Shown: positions 11,110 to 22,374, counted from the first letter of the stretch. The stretch is DNA of 64,000 nt from Rhabditoides inermis (GCA_963966185.1 CAWZYM010000380.1:58501-122500); one strand, 5' to 3'. The notes: generated by a model from the letters alone, not told the origin. Made by a program: numbers and translations.

Positions 11110-11810
11110 GAAAGGTTCACGCTATTTTATCTGAAAAATACTGATACAACGAAACTGAAACAATGTACTGTCACCAACGCAGGTTTTGAAATACAATATG
11201 CTGTGAAGCAGTCATGAGGACGTTATCAACAAACTGATAAGCGGGCATGGGACGATATTTCTCAATTCTTCCCGCAGGAAAATCGAATAGTGGTCAACAA
11301 GAATACATTTTCAGAGTACGGGAAATCAGACGAGAAATGACGATGAATTTATGCATAGAAAAGGTCATTACGAGGTTTTTGTGGATCGACTCTGTTCAAA
11401 ATATATATAAAAAAATTCTAAGAAAATCCGTTGTTAGCTATAGAAGGTGATCCATCTGCTTGAGATGATTCTCATTTCGATAATTTCAGACGGTCAAACG
11501 CGCGATTCGTGCGGTCGAATGGTCTTGCGTAGGCCAATAACACGACCGATGTCTAGAAAATAAGCGACGCAATGGCTACCGTACCGTGAACGAGAGGACT
11601 ACTATATATTCATTTTTTAACAAAAAGGTTCACGTGATTTCAATTGAAAATGATTGATGCGATGCAAGGAAAACTGCTGCCACCGACGCAGGTTTTAAAA
11701 TATATGTGCTGTGAAGCAGTCATGAGGATGTTATCAAAATTATGGTAAGCAGGCATGGGGTGATATTTCTCAATTCTTCCCAAATGTAAATCCAATGGTA
11801 AACAAGGGAA
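11110..11810 (-). other. Diverged tandem duplication of a coding-like exon
   Basis: Two copies, about 11280-11170 and 11780-11670, read in the same minus frame. Copy 1 gives RIEKYRPMPAYQFVDNVLM and copy 2 gives RIEKYHPMPAYHNFDNILM; both continue as TASQHI. The peptide is better conserved than the surrounding DNA, which suggests the segments were coding exons of an unrecognised gene or a repetitive element ORF. Flanking bases (CCNACGCAGG, AAGGTTCACG) are also duplicated. Confidence 0.4.
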
Positions 11811-12075
11811 TGCAGATTAAATAAGATGTATACAGATCAGGATTAAGAAATGCTGTATATTCATGTGTTTTTGCCGAATTTTGTGGAGAAAAGCAGTGAC
11901 TCTTGACGCAAGTTCAATTGGAACCAGGTTATTGAGGTTTCTAGTTTTCTAGTGGTCAAAACGGTCGTTTTGACCACTGTAATGTTCATAATTCACTTTC
12001 TGAGGCGTCGTGAAAAGGTTGCAACAATCGATGGGTTTACAGACCGAGTTGACGAGTGTTTCAGACTTCCAATGT
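11811..12075. other. Intergenic, nothing recognised
   Basis: No coding signal or repeat beyond short AT tracts. GGTCAAAACGGTCGTTTTGACC forms a short perfect palindrome near 11954. Confidence 0.5.
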
Positions 12076-12332
12076 TTACTCCTTGCAGTATTCCACACAC
12101 TCTTTAGACGTGGCAAAGTTGTTGAAATTGCCCTCGCTCCCGAAGTACGAAAAAATGAGACAATTGTTCATCCGTGTACGTAGTAGTATTTAAAATCAAT
12201 CGAAATGAAATCATTGAATCAATAAATATGTACTTTCCGACGTGACGTCCGCTCGCGTTTTCTTTTCCGCTGTTGGCAGGAAGAGAGCAGATCGTTTCTG
12301 AAAAAAAGGAGTTTATACCAAAAAGTTTTTTT
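12076..12332 (-). pseudogene. Kunitz-type protease-inhibitor domain, fragmentary, two cysteines missing
   Basis: On the minus strand the segment 12300-12240 reads ETICSLPANSGKENASG, and 12170-12076 reads MNNCLIFSYFGSEGNFNNF then ATSKECVEYCKE and a TAA stop. The order C.LP, C..F.Y.G..GN.NNF, EC...C is the BPTI/Kunitz signature. Cysteines matching 1, 3, 5 and 6 are present. The positions of the second (G-x-C) and fourth (YGGCGGN) are Glu and Ser, so exactly the pair that forms the BPTI 14-38 disulfide is lost. No AG acceptor lets the halves join in frame with normal Kunitz spacing, so this is probably a relic. Confidence 0.5.
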
Positions 12333-12720
12333 TACGAAAAAAAGTTTATACACAAGTATTAAAAACTAACTGATGTAACGCCAGCAACAGTTGACGTCAT
12401 ATATGCAAAAGAATAGAAGTGATAATCTACAAACAAAAAAAGAAGAAAAAACACACAAAAAAGGACGTCTATCACTATCATAACACAGGAACAGGACGTC
12501 AAGTACCGAACACATACGGTTGGTATTTGTCAACATACGGCGAGACACACACTATAAACATATGTACAGAAAGACGTATGTAAAAATAGAACCAGTATTG
12601 GGACAGCACAGCAGCTTCACATTAATATCGTTCAGACCGGACAGCAGGACAAACACACGAAAAACTGGAATGAGACAGAGACCCACCCTTGTCTGGACAG
12701 CATCTTCCTTCCTTGCAGTC
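12333..12720. other. Intergenic AT-rich, no gene seen
   Basis: A-rich sequence and the degraded 5' flank of the second RTE remnant; no convincing exon. Confidence 0.5.
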
Positions 12721-13932
12721 GTGTCCCTCCGCCTACGCCGATGATGAGGCGCTGTTCGCGACGACGGCTGAAGGAACTGCGAAGATACTGACATAGGTGG
12801 TGTAGAAAAGCAAGGAGTTTGGATTGAAAATCAACCGAAGGAAGAATGTGGTTATGACGACGTCCCGGGCGAGGCCACTGATTAAGTTGGAAAGGGAACA
12901 AGTGCTGAGCTGCGACAAGGATGAGCGGGAGGACGACCTGACCCGAAGAATACAATCTCAGATACTGTTCTACACAGTGTACTACACAAAAAAGTTCTAC
13001 ACAGCGAGATTGGAATAGCACTGAGTGCAACACGGTGTTGGTGTGTAGAAAAATGAGTAGGACTGTGTAAAGAGATCTAGAAATCGGTCAGAAATGAATG
13101 CTCAGATGTTAGAAGTGTGAGAGAAGCTCTATGTGTATCTCCGCCAACAGCAGAGCGTTCCAAAATTTGAATTCACCACATCATAAGATGAGCGAAACTT
13201 TGAAACTCTCTCAAACTTGGGTAAATAAACCGACGCCGAAAAACAGTTTTGCGATATATGCCATCCAATGCAAGCCGGGTTCCAATGCAAGTCGAGTTCC
13301 AATGCAAGCCGGGTTTTGAACTTTCTTTTTTACATTGTGATTTTTATTAGTCTCGAAACAAAACATTGTATTACTATTATTATGAAAAACATCTGAGAAA
13401 TTAGTTTTGATTTTGGACTCTTTACACATACAACACACGTGTCATAATCCTCACACAGCTCTACACCGTGTCAAAAATGGATCAAACTTTCTACACTGGT
13501 GTAGGGGTGTGTAGGTATTTCTACACCGCCGTGCAGACCTGTGTAGAAAACACATTGGGTAGTACACGGTGTACCGCTTTACTTAAAATCTGGATAGGCG
13601 GCATTCCACCGACACTCACACTTTCTACAACTCAAATGAACCCCAAGACGAAACTCCTTGTTTTCCGACAAGGAGTGCTGCCGTGCCTAAGTTATGGATG
13701 CGAAAGCTGGGGAATTAGAAAAGAGGACCTCACACGACTACGGACAGTTCAAAGGAAAATGGAGCGACAAGTGCTCGGAATTCCGCTTCTCGACCAAGTC
13801 CCTCCAATGTGATCAAGAGGCAGATGCGACTACGGGACTTGTACAAGAAGCCAGGAAAAGAAAGTTCAAATTCGCTAGGAAATTGGTGACAGCCACCGAT
13901 GACAGCTGGAGCAAGAAAGTCATTCTTTAGAG
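12720..13932 (+). mobile_element. RTE-like reverse transcriptase remnant 2, interrupted
   Basis: Homologous to the remnant at 950-1497: YADDEALFATT near 12736, GLKINRRKNVVM, then LSCDKDEREDDLTRRIQS ending at 12958. After an insertion it resumes at 13586 (ACTLTLST... AAFHRHSHFLQL in another frame). It continues with FRQGVLPCLSYGCESWGIR and RTVQRKMERQVLG, farther into the thumb region than remnant 1. Stops and frameshifts are frequent. Junctions with remnant 1 define the inserted DNA at 12959-13591. Confidence 0.75.
12959..13591. mobile_element. Small inverted-repeat element inserted in RTE remnant 2
   Basis: The insert is flanked by a direct repeat AATCT (12954-12958 and 13587-13591), and the site is uninterrupted in remnant 1. 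Near the ends TACACAGTGTACTAC (12971-12985) pairs with GTAGTACACGGTGTA (13559-13573), 14 of 15 bases inverted. The body is studded with CTACAC and GTGTAGA words and has no coding capacity. It looks like a nonautonomous MITE. Confidence 0.65.
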
Positions 13933-13939
13933 AATACAA

Positions 13940-14571
13940 AAAGCGAATTGTTTATTGTTTCCGAGGGACGTGCGGACGATGTATCGTCACCGAAGACCGT
14001 CTATTGTGGACAGATTGACAGATATATTCTCCCTGCGCTAGTCGAACACCTCTCATACTATATTTACATGAAAATGCGATTCTGGATAAATACTTATTTG
14101 ATTTTATTTGATTTCACTTTTCAACACATGATTTCCGAAACAATCCTTTTACTAAAAGTTTTCGTATTTGCTCTTACTAGTTTCAATGGTGGATTATTAG
14201 CATACATTCTAAACATGTTTCAGTTACTTATTTGAATAAGCAAGTTTTTTTTTATTATTATTTTACATTCCATTCCTGTTTATACTCTTTTCAAAACATT
14301 GCGTTATCAATGTTGACCTTTCTCTTATCACTTCTTCCGCGCAATCAAAAAAACAAACGAATGCGCGTTTATTTGTTTTGCTATTGAATGCCCGCAATAC
14401 TCGTTTTGACCATTCATCGAGTACTATTCCAGTATTATATTTTTACGAGAGTAGAGTTTCTCGATTTCAGTCAGTCGTTTGCAAAGCGCTGTATGAATGT
14501 AGACTTGTTGTCAGGTTTTGTGATATTAGAATAGAATTTTGCCTTATAAAGATTGTTTGCTTTTTTCAGAT
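13940..14571. other. Intergenic upstream region of the phosphatase gene
   Basis: AT-rich, no exon recognised. It should contain the promoter of the purple acid phosphatase gene. A TTTTTTCAG just before the start codon is a possible trans-splice acceptor. Confidence 0.4.
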
Positions 14572-16746
14572 ATGAAGTTGATAGTCCTTTTCTTCATTCA
14601 TACAGTATTAGCGATCCATCATAATTTGCATGCGAGCTACTTTCATCAGAAAAGCGACGATGTTTACAGGTTAGAGTTTTCAATTTTTTTAATCGTGTCA
14701 TCGTGTTTACCAAATAAACATATCGTATTTATGGTTACAAAGTTTCCAAAATAGGTATAAATTGTTCCGTAGAAAACAAAAAACAAAAAAAAGAGTCAAA
14801 GCACCGTAATAGAGCAGGAAATGAGGTAGATAGAAGTACTGTCGCTCCGGCGAATGGTACATTTTCCCGATGGCCGTACCTTCTGGAAGACCGCGTCCCG
14901 ACGTGGAAAGCAGCGCGCGACTCTAACAGAGGACTATCCTATCCACAACCCGAACAGATACATTTGAGCTATGCCGGTGCGTGACGTCTTTTCTAATTTC
15001 GAATTGATTTATATCTTCCTTCACTCAAGGGAGAAGGAGATACAGAGAGAGGGACTATGAGAGACAGAGAGAGGGAGAGGGAGGAGAGAGGGAGAGAGAG
15101 GGAGAGAGGGAGGGAGGGAGAGAGGGGGAGGGAGAGAGGGGGGGGGGAGAGAGCCTGTTTGTCCCAGGCTCTCCTTCACGCATGTGGATCACGTGGCTCT
15201 CCTTCGACGACGCTGGCTCGGCTATTGTGGAGTGGGGAAGGCGGGAGTTGGAGACGAGCACAGAGGTACATAGTGTTTCATTTTCAGAAAAACAGAACTT
15301 GTATTAATATAATTAGGGTCATTCCCATTCCTGAAACATTTCTTGATGGCTGTCCGATATCACGTATGATTACTGCACGCGTGACACGTATAGAAACGTT
15401 ATTCACATTCGCGTTGTTCAGTGGTTCACTTGCTGAGCTTGAATACTAATTCTAACTTCAGATGGAAATGCGCCTTGCTGAAACGTATTCTGTAAGAGTT
15501 ACAAAACTGAATTGTTCAGGGCAAGATTTCTCTCTTCATCGACGGGCAGAAAAATGGGAAATGGCGGTATATTAGTCGAGTACTGCTGGAAGGACTAAAG
15601 GAGGGAGAGACATATCGTGAGTGGGATAGAGACAGAGCAGAGGGAGAGAGGGAGGGAGAGAGAGGGGGAGAGAAGGGGAAAGAGATAAAGGGAGAGAGAG
15701 ATAGGGAAGGAGGGAGAGAGAGTAAGAGAGAGTGAGAGAGCGAGGAGGGGAGAGAGAGAGTTTTCAGGCTACCATGTCGGCTCTCCCCATGGCTGGAGTT
15801 CCATCTACGAATTCACAGCCATCAAGGTAGATAACTCTCATAAAAAATCCTCATAAAAAGCACGATATGGAGTAATCACAAAGAAAATGTCAATTATGAT
15901 CAAGTGGTTTCGACTCCTAGTATTTTATACTCTCCCCCCTACCATTTGAGTCCATCTTTCGGAGTGTAACTTGAAGGAAGGATGTTGGAAGGAAGTAATA
16001 ACGGAAGTAACCAAGGATGAAAGGAAGGAAGTAACCTTTTTTTTAGCCCAGGCCAGACGGCGGACTGAATATAGCGATATTCGGAGACATGGGAAACGAG
16101 GTGAGGAAATGTAGTGTGTTGATTTGACAAAATCGATTAAAATGACACGCAGAACGCTCGGAGTTTGGGTAAGCTGCAAGAGATGACACAGCGTGGAGAG
16201 ATTGATGCGGTGCTGCATGTGGGTGAGTGACATCTCTCTCTCTTTCTCTCTTACTCTCTCTCTCCTCCCTCTCTCTCTCCCCTTTCTTCCTCTCTCTCTC
16301 TCTCTCTCTCTTTCTCTGACTCTCTCTCTCTCTCTATCCTCTCCAGGCGACTTTGCTTACGACATGAACGAACACGGCGGTGAGATGGGAGACGAGTTCA
16401 TGCGACAAGTAAGTCTATTGCTCCATACCTTTAATACCTTCACACTTTACTTTATTGACTTCTGTCACTACATGAATTGTAGTTGTCTTGAGTGAGAGTG
16501 CCTCAGTATGGCCTAAAGCACTGTATAAATAAAGGCGACGGGGGGGGGGGTCGGAGCTTCCAGGCATTGCTACCCTATACGCATCTGCTGGCACAACGGC
16601 TGATGTGTTTGTAGATCGAGCCAGTGGCGGCGTACGTGCCGTATATGACGTCAGTGGGCAACCACGAACAGTTCAACAACTTCACTCACTATGTGAACAG
16701 GTTCACCATGCCTGGGGGAGAGGCGAATCTGTTCTATAGGTGAACG

Positions 16747-16820
<74 letters not shown>

Positions 16821-17208
16821 CTCTCTACCTCTATATTCCAGCTACGACCTCGATCTGATCCACTTCATCTCGTTTTCCACTGAGTTCTATTTCTACACCA
16901 ACTATGGAAGGGAGCAGTTGAAGAATCAGTGGGAGTGGCTGAAGAGGGATCTGGAGGTGATAGAGAGAGAGCTAGAGGGAGAGGGAGAGAGAAAGACAGA
17001 GAGAGAGGGAGATAGAAAGAGACAGAGAGAGAGGGGGAGAGAGAGCCAGAGAGAGACAGAGAGAGACAGAGAGAGAGAGAAAGTCTTCCAGGCAGCCAAC
17101 GCGAACCGCGCCTCCGTTCCGTGGATCGTGACTCTCGGCCACCGGCCCATGTACTGCCGCCACTTCATCGGATACGACTGCGCCGACTACGAGAGCGTCG
17201 TGGGTGGT

Positions 17209-17287
<79 letters not shown>

Positions 17288-18423
17288 ACTGCTCTATTCA
17301 GCTTCGCACCGGTCTGCCCACCAAAAACCACACTTTCGAGTACGGACTAGAAAAACTGTTTTACGAACAGGTAATCGATATGTACATCAATAGTCAATAC
17401 TTTGTAAATCTTTTTTATTCGATCAATCGATATTTCAGGGCGTCGACCTCGAGTTTTGGGCGCACGAACACGTCTACGAGCGATTGTATCCCATATTCAA
17501 CCGGACTGTGTGTTAAATGATTCGACCGAGGCTAAATTCACCGAGGTTGAATTGCAGATCTACAAGGGAACCGAGGGCGACTATGTTAACCCGCCGGCGC
17601 CAGTTCATATCATATCCGGCTCGTCTGTGAGGATGGATAAAGAGAAAACGAGAGAGGAAAAGAGTGTGAGAGTGAGTGAGAGAGAGGGGAGAAAGAGTCT
17701 TCCAGGGTTGCCGGGAGAACACCGAACACTATAAACACAAGGGTCCGTGGTCAGCATTCGGATCTGGAAACTATGGGTGCTTACACTACTGTGAATTACT
17801 CTCAAAACCACGAACATGATTTATCACTTCTTTGAAACGTATATTTTTCAGATTCGGCATGATTCGCGCGTATAACGCAACCCACCTCAACTTACGACAA
17901 CTCGCGGCTAGTACGGTAAACAAATAAACAAATAAATTACATATACAAAAAAGGGTAAAGATGCACGAACTTTCTAATCGGAACAGGCTCCCAAGTATTG
18001 ACCAGTATACATCAGAGTGCATTCATTACATAAACGCCACATGTGTTTTTATCGTTTCATACGCATTTGTACCTGTTTTACCGTGATTTGACTTTATCAC
18101 AAATATGAAACATGTTTATTCCTTCCAGTCGAGGATGGAGGACTCAGTGTGGGTGGTGCGCCATCGACATGGCTATTCGAGGGACGACCTGAGAAGGCTG
18201 GCCGAGAAAGGACAGCACTGGGAAAGGGTGATTAAAACATTTTCGACATGCATTGATAAACAACTTCTAGCATACAATGTATCAATGCGCCCTTTGACTG
18301 ATCACTCTTTTCTATAGTAGAGGTGATCGATGAAACAGAGAATGACCTGTTCAGGGTCGCTGTTTCGGCGAAGTGTGCGACGACAATGTGGACTTTGACG
18401 ATGAAGACGACAGCGAACTGTAA
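14572..18423 (+). CDS. Purple acid phosphatase, ACP7-type metallophosphoesterase (18 exons, 519 aa)
   Basis: Hydrolyses phosphomonoesters with a two-metal centre; expected to be secreted or lysosomal. Exons: 14572-14669, 14813-14976, 15168-15265, 15520-15616, 15768-15826, 16047-16100, 16153-16222, 16347-16408, 16615-16739, 16842-16956, 17092-17199, 17302-17370, 17439-17507, 17558-17626, 17706-17776, 17852-17915, 18129-18227, 18355-18423. All have GT-AG borders and matching phases. The start MKLIVLFFIHTVLA is a signal peptide. An Fn3-like N-terminal domain (QPEQIHLSYAG) precedes the catalytic domain. That domain has all five metal motifs: GDMG (about 185-188), GDFAYD (about 214), GNHE (about 249-252), GHRPMYC (about 330) and AHEHVYER (about 381-388). 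The end is acidic (DDEDDSEL). Length and motif order match animal ACP7-type enzymes, so it should be active. Most introns are GA/CT repeat. Confidence 0.93.
15041..15158. repeat. GA microsatellite in phosphatase intron 2
   Basis: Purine-only GAGA/GAGGGA tract occupying most of the intron before the exon at 15168. Confidence 0.9.
15600..15762. repeat. GA microsatellite in phosphatase intron 4
   Basis: The purine tract begins just before the donor at 15617 and reaches the TTTTCAG acceptor at 15761. Confidence 0.9.
16230..16342. repeat. CT microsatellite in phosphatase intron 7
   Basis: (CT)n fills the intron from about eight bases after GTGAGTGA to the CTCCAG acceptor. Confidence 0.9.
16748..16822. 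repeat. (CT)n in phosphatase intron 9
   Basis: Nearly perfect TC dinucleotide run starting about eight bases after the donor at 16740. Confidence 0.95.
16957..17085. repeat. GA microsatellite in phosphatase intron 10
   Basis: GAGAGAG/GACAGAG tract from the donor GTGATAGAG to just before GTCTTCCAG. Confidence 0.9.
17214..17290. repeat. (CT)n in phosphatase intron 11
   Basis: TC dinucleotide run between the donor GTGGGTGG at 17200 and the acceptor CTATTCAG. Confidence 0.95.
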
Positions 18424-18791
18424 TTATACTATCCTCTAAAAACTATATACTCTCTAAAAAGTGTACGTATTGTGATTATGATAAATCATACTTATTCCCG
18501 TATCAATTGTGAATGTTTGTGAGTTTTCAATTTATACTTTTTAGGCAAATATCTGTTCACTCTCTTTTTGTCGAACAAAATCGGAAAAAAGGAGAAAAAA
18601 AAGTAAAATAATAACTTGAAGTGTACACGACAGTCTGAAAGGTGAATGTTCGAAGCAATCACGTGTGTTATTCAACTCATTGTCTGACACATTGCCTTTT
18701 TTGTGATCAATAGAAAACCACTATTCAACCCCTTCCGATCAGACACACCGTATATCGCAGATGGCTAATAAAAGCAGTTGATGGCGGTTTT
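18424..18791. other. Phosphatase 3' flank
   Basis: AT-rich 3' untranslated and intergenic sequence; TAATAAAAG near 18766 could be a polyadenylation signal. No gene seen. Confidence 0.5.
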
Positions 18792-18807
18792 ATGGCATAC
18801 ACGAATC

Positions 18808-19105
18808 ATGTTCGTCCATCTGTTTTTCCTTCTCCTCGTCACTTCTGTACTAGCTACGCCCCTTCCCGAAAGAGTGCTTCTTTATCTCGAAATCTTATTT
18901 TCTTTCATCTTCTTTTCTTATCAACATCTGGCATAACAAACCATCAAGGCATGTTTTCAGGTTCACCACGGTTCTTCCCGATTCCACTACGCGTCCTTCT
19001 GATCGACACGATAACATCGACATGATGAAGGCGTTCACAGTAAGCGTCGCCGTGGACATCTACGCACAGATGAGCATCGAGTTCAACGCTCTCAGCCGAT
19101 GTGAG
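18808..19105 (+). CDS. Small secreted protein, two putative exons (unresolved)
   Basis: ATG at 18808 opens MFVHLFFLLLVTSVLATPLPER, a clear signal peptide, followed by a donor-like GTGCTT at 18874. An exon-like segment at 18961-19105, after TTTTCAG and before GTGAGC, reads TTVLPDSTTRPSDRHDNID then MMKAFTVSVAVDIYAQ and FNALSRCE. Both look coding. The phases do not match directly (first ends in phase 0, second needs two carried bases), so an intermediate exon or a different start is needed. No family recognised and no 3' end found. Confidence 0.4.
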
Positions 19106-19934
19106 GTGAGCGAAACTCGAGCGAAGAATACCCCCACATTGAGCGAAAAGACAGTATGAGCGAATCGTAATGAGAGAGACAGTTGGAGCGGTATTACAAG
19201 CGGGATAGATAAAAAAAGAAGACATTCTGAGTGATTTGTCATTTGAGCGTTTTTTCTGACCTTATTGATTTGATCCGTATGATGTGATGTTTAGGTTTCC
19301 AAATCAACAACTAATAAATATTAATCAAAATGCATGTTATAACTATATAGATAATTCTCAGAATTCAATTCACATCAAATAGGTTAGGGTGGAACAACTA
19401 TATATCTAGATTTGATATGAAACAAAGATTTAATAATATAATTTTTCTCTATGTTGTCTTTCTGATTTAGGTTTTTGTTTTATGATTAGTTTGAACAATA
19501 TTGTTTTTGTATTTAATGTGTTTGTTCATTGTGATATTTTTGGTTGAAAGTTACGTGTTTCATAGTGCAAACAGTGACATTTGACAACATATTATTCAAA
19601 ACAAAAATGTAAACATTGCTAACCGGCTTTTTTTGTTCACGTTTGTTATTATTATGTAAATGTTTATCTGTTCGAAAAAAAATGCATGTATAAGTTTATT
19701 TTCATGCATTGTTATGTGTAATGTGAATTAGAATAACTTCGTGACCTCCGCAAACAGTACACAGTGCACGAAATGAGCGATTTCTTTTTCTTTCATATTG
19801 GCTTACAGAGTTTTTAGTTGCAGAAGCGTAAGGTGATGTTAAGAAAGAGCCACGTGCAGAAGAGCTACGTTCTGTAACCGTCGATCTCCTCGTCACTTTG
19901 ACGATAAGAAGGGAGAAAAATTCCCCTCTCCGCA
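19106..19934. other. AT-rich spacer
   Basis: No exon recognised until the ATG at 19935. A purine-rich stretch at 19815-19900 may be the 5' untranslated region of the AT-hook gene. Confidence 0.45.
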
Positions 19935-20704
19935 ATGGTTAGTTATATTTTGATGACTAAGTAGCAATTGTATAATGGAGACTTCAGGATCCACTTGCCG
20001 AATCGATTCTCCCACGTGGACAGAAGAGAGGTCGTCCTGCCAAGAACAAGGTCGAAATCACCTTTTCTTAAATATTATTTCAATTGTTCATCTTGTCTTG
20101 TAGGCGGAATCTTCTTCTGCAGTTCCGGGAGAACTTGTGTGTGGCGCGGTGGGCGTGTCTGAGCCGTTGATGAAAAAGAAGGTTGTCCAAGACGAAGGAC
20201 CATCCGCGGGATCGAACGCTTCAAAAATGGAAGGCGTCCCGTTCATACCGCCCGCGTCCAATTTCATCTACAAGACAGGAAGCTATACGTACAAGGTACT
20301 GAATTTATTTTTTTAATTAAGTTGATTGTTCGTTGCAGGAATTGAAGCATAGCGATGTTGTTCAACACATTCGACAACGGTTTCGTCCACTACGGCTACC
20401 TGCTGTATCTTCTGCTGTGGTCGAGTTTGATGAAGACAAAGCCGTGCACGAGTCGCAATTCGTTCGCAGCGATATCAAGGAGGAGGATACTTCTCCCACT
20501 TCGTCCATATTGTCATGTTTTAGTTTATATGTTACCATGTGTTATACTGTACTTTATAAATCTTCACATCATTGAAATTTCAAATGACTAACGAGATAAC
20601 TATTCCAGAGGAAAGCAGCTGATTTGTCAGTTCCTATAAAGTCAGTTCCTATACGCCAAAAACGCCTCACCTTCATATTTCTGCTCATGCTATTCCGAAA
20701 TTAG
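19935..20704 (+). CDS. AT-hook protein (putative nuclear, DNA-binding)
   Basis: Exon 1 is only the ATG (19935-19937). It splices through GTTAGT...TTCAG to 19988-20050 (DPLAESILPRGQKRGRPAKNK). This contains the AT-hook core KRGRPAK, a minor-groove AT-binding motif of chromatin proteins. Exon 3 (20104-20295) contains FIPPASNFIYKTGSYTYK. Exon 4 (20339 to about 20548) contains ELKHSDVVQHIRQRF and the acidic end FVRSDIKEEDTSP. These joins are all phase 0. The last exon (20609-20704, basic then hydrophobic) is uncertain. Coding-like sequence continues at 20725-21133 (SFISSWWHTYYEEGV; ERTSATSSEPTSPS; SLSQWIEKLPDSERDK), and may belong to the same gene with different splicing. No other domain recognised. 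Confidence 0.55.
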
Positions 20705-20724
20705 AAAGAAGGAATAGAGCTCAC

Positions 20725-21133
20725 TTGATACTCAAACATAACACAAAAATTCACCAGTCGTTTATCTCGTCGTGGTGGCATACGTATTATGAAGAAGGCG
20801 TGCAGAATCCATCCGCCGCATTTACGGTACTCAGTCAGAAGCATCGCTGGTTTCTTCCGACTCTTCGTGATACTTATCAGATGGCATGGCTCGTTTCGGA
20901 CGACTGCGGGTACGGTCAAGGGGTGGCAGCGGGCGAACTTGACTCTCGCTGGTCAAAAGAAGAGAGAAAGGACATCTGCAACCAGTTCTGAACCGACGAG
21001 CCCGAGTAAAGATGCCGCGCTTAGCCTTGGATGCAGGCAGAGAGCATCCCGGGAAGGATCTCTCTCTCAATGGATCGAAAAGTTGCCTGACTCCGAACGC
21101 GACAAGCGCGAGACAAACAGTAAGCAACAGTAA
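20725..21133 (+). CDS. Coding-like exons, possibly the 3' part of the AT-hook gene
   Basis: Two overlapping plus frames are open. The frame from 20725 has NTKIHQSFISSWWHTYYEEG and LDSRWSKEERKDI; the frame ending at 21133 has AGQKKRERTSATSSEPTSP and SLSQWIEKLPDSERDK. The second has Ser-rich, charged nuclear-protein composition. A switch near 20910-20930 (GTACGG...GGCAG) is too short for a normal intron. The LTR element begins 88 bases after the 21133 stop. Confidence 0.35.
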
Positions 21134-21221
21134 ACTACCATAGCCCGTGTGCGTACTGCTCCGTAGACCCCGAAGGCGTATTCAGTAGTAGACAATTATC
21201 ACATTCGGATGAGAAACATAC

Positions 21222-21421
21222 CGTAATAGGTAGACATGGCCTATTCTTCCCCCTCTCCAAAGTAGCCACAAACACATGATGTTATAGTGTTTATCCTGCA
21301 GACAGATGTAATAGTCAGGGCAGGCGGCCCCGCTCACTCTCCCTGCCCGGGTTATATAGGCGATGGGGAGAGTGGGCGTGGCTTCCAGCCAATACAACCC
21401 TAAGCATCTCCGGGCATGACG
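21222..21421 (-). repeat. LTR copy 1 (200 bp)
   Basis: On the minus strand this is the 3'-most LTR. It borders the ATAC duplication on its outer side and the polypurine tract on its inner side. Confidence 0.8.
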
Positions 21422-21895
21422 TCCCCCTTCCTTCAAGATGAAAGCCCCTGCTCATCTAAGAACAGAAGTTGGGGGGGGGGGGCGAGGGGAGACATCTCTC
21501 AACAATATGATTCTAACGAGGGGTTCCTATACTGTTTTAGTGCAAAAAAAGGATCACCAATGTTCTATCGCAAACATTTGTTATCTAGGTCCTGGCCTGT
21601 GCCCTTTCTATGAACATCACCAAAGCTACTTTGTCAGGAGGCCGTGTGGCTCTTCCTAGTATTCCTGACATCTACTGTAAGGCGATGCGTCACGGCTCTC
21701 CAGATGGCTCTCCTCGACCTCGATGTGTAGTAGTCCTCGCGGAAGACGACCTCGGGGACAGCGGCAAGCACGACGTGACGGCGGCAGCCCGGCGCGACTC
21801 CAGTGCGGCTCCTCGGCGGCAGACGGCATCGGCTAGCTCATTCCCTCCACGGAGTCCAGCAACATGGCGACTCCAGTGCTCGGCTCGGTCCCTCT

Positions 21896-22240
21896 TCACG
21901 AGGCGGCAACGGCACAATCCATAAAAGTGGGGGTGGCAGCTCGATCCTCCGGTAGATGCGGCGGGTCCGTTCCCAGACGGCGTTGCGCAATCGGCAGGTT
22001 TTCCCATTGAGAGAGATCTCTCCTCCATAAATAAGCGGCGGCTTCTTCTCTGGCAGCTGTCGTGTCGCCCTTCGCGCAGCGGGGAGATAGAAACAGCGGG
22101 AGATTGATGATGGCGTCGATGCGGGCGATAGCAAGGTTGCAATTGCCACACAAACATCGCAGCGGCTCCGAATAAAGCAATGTAGCCACGGCGCGAGACG
22201 GCAGGTTCCAAAGAAAGTAGATGCAGCCCCGACTCAGCAT
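21896..22240 (-). other. Open reading frame inside the LTR element (function doubtful)
   Basis: Within each internal unit the minus frame 21896-22240 (repeated at 23051-23395) has amino-acid-like composition (CGNCNLAIARID, REEAAAYLWRRDLSQW). A longer overlapping frame (299 and 312 codons) runs across the LTR. No gag, protease or polymerase motif was seen. Either could be chance openness of GC-rich DNA. Confidence 0.3.
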
Positions 22241-22354
22241 ACACTCCAGTAGAACGGCAAGAACTCACGCGGTGATGGCAGCTGCTGCGGCCGGGCAAAC
22301 AATAGAGAGAGGGGAACTGCGGGTGTAGCGGAATACAGTTAGACGGAAGTTCAT

Positions 22355-22374
22355 TTCGAATCCGGTGACCTTCA
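22355..22374 (-). promoter_or_regulatory. Putative tRNA primer-binding site of the LTR element
   Basis: The plus strand reads TTCGAATCCGGTGACCTTCA, which looks like a tRNA T loop, T-stem 3' half, acceptor 3' half and discriminator base. Its minus-strand complement would be the primer-binding site. Unusually, no TGG complementary to CCA lies between it and the LTR. The same 20-mer is at 23510-23529. Confidence 0.5.
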
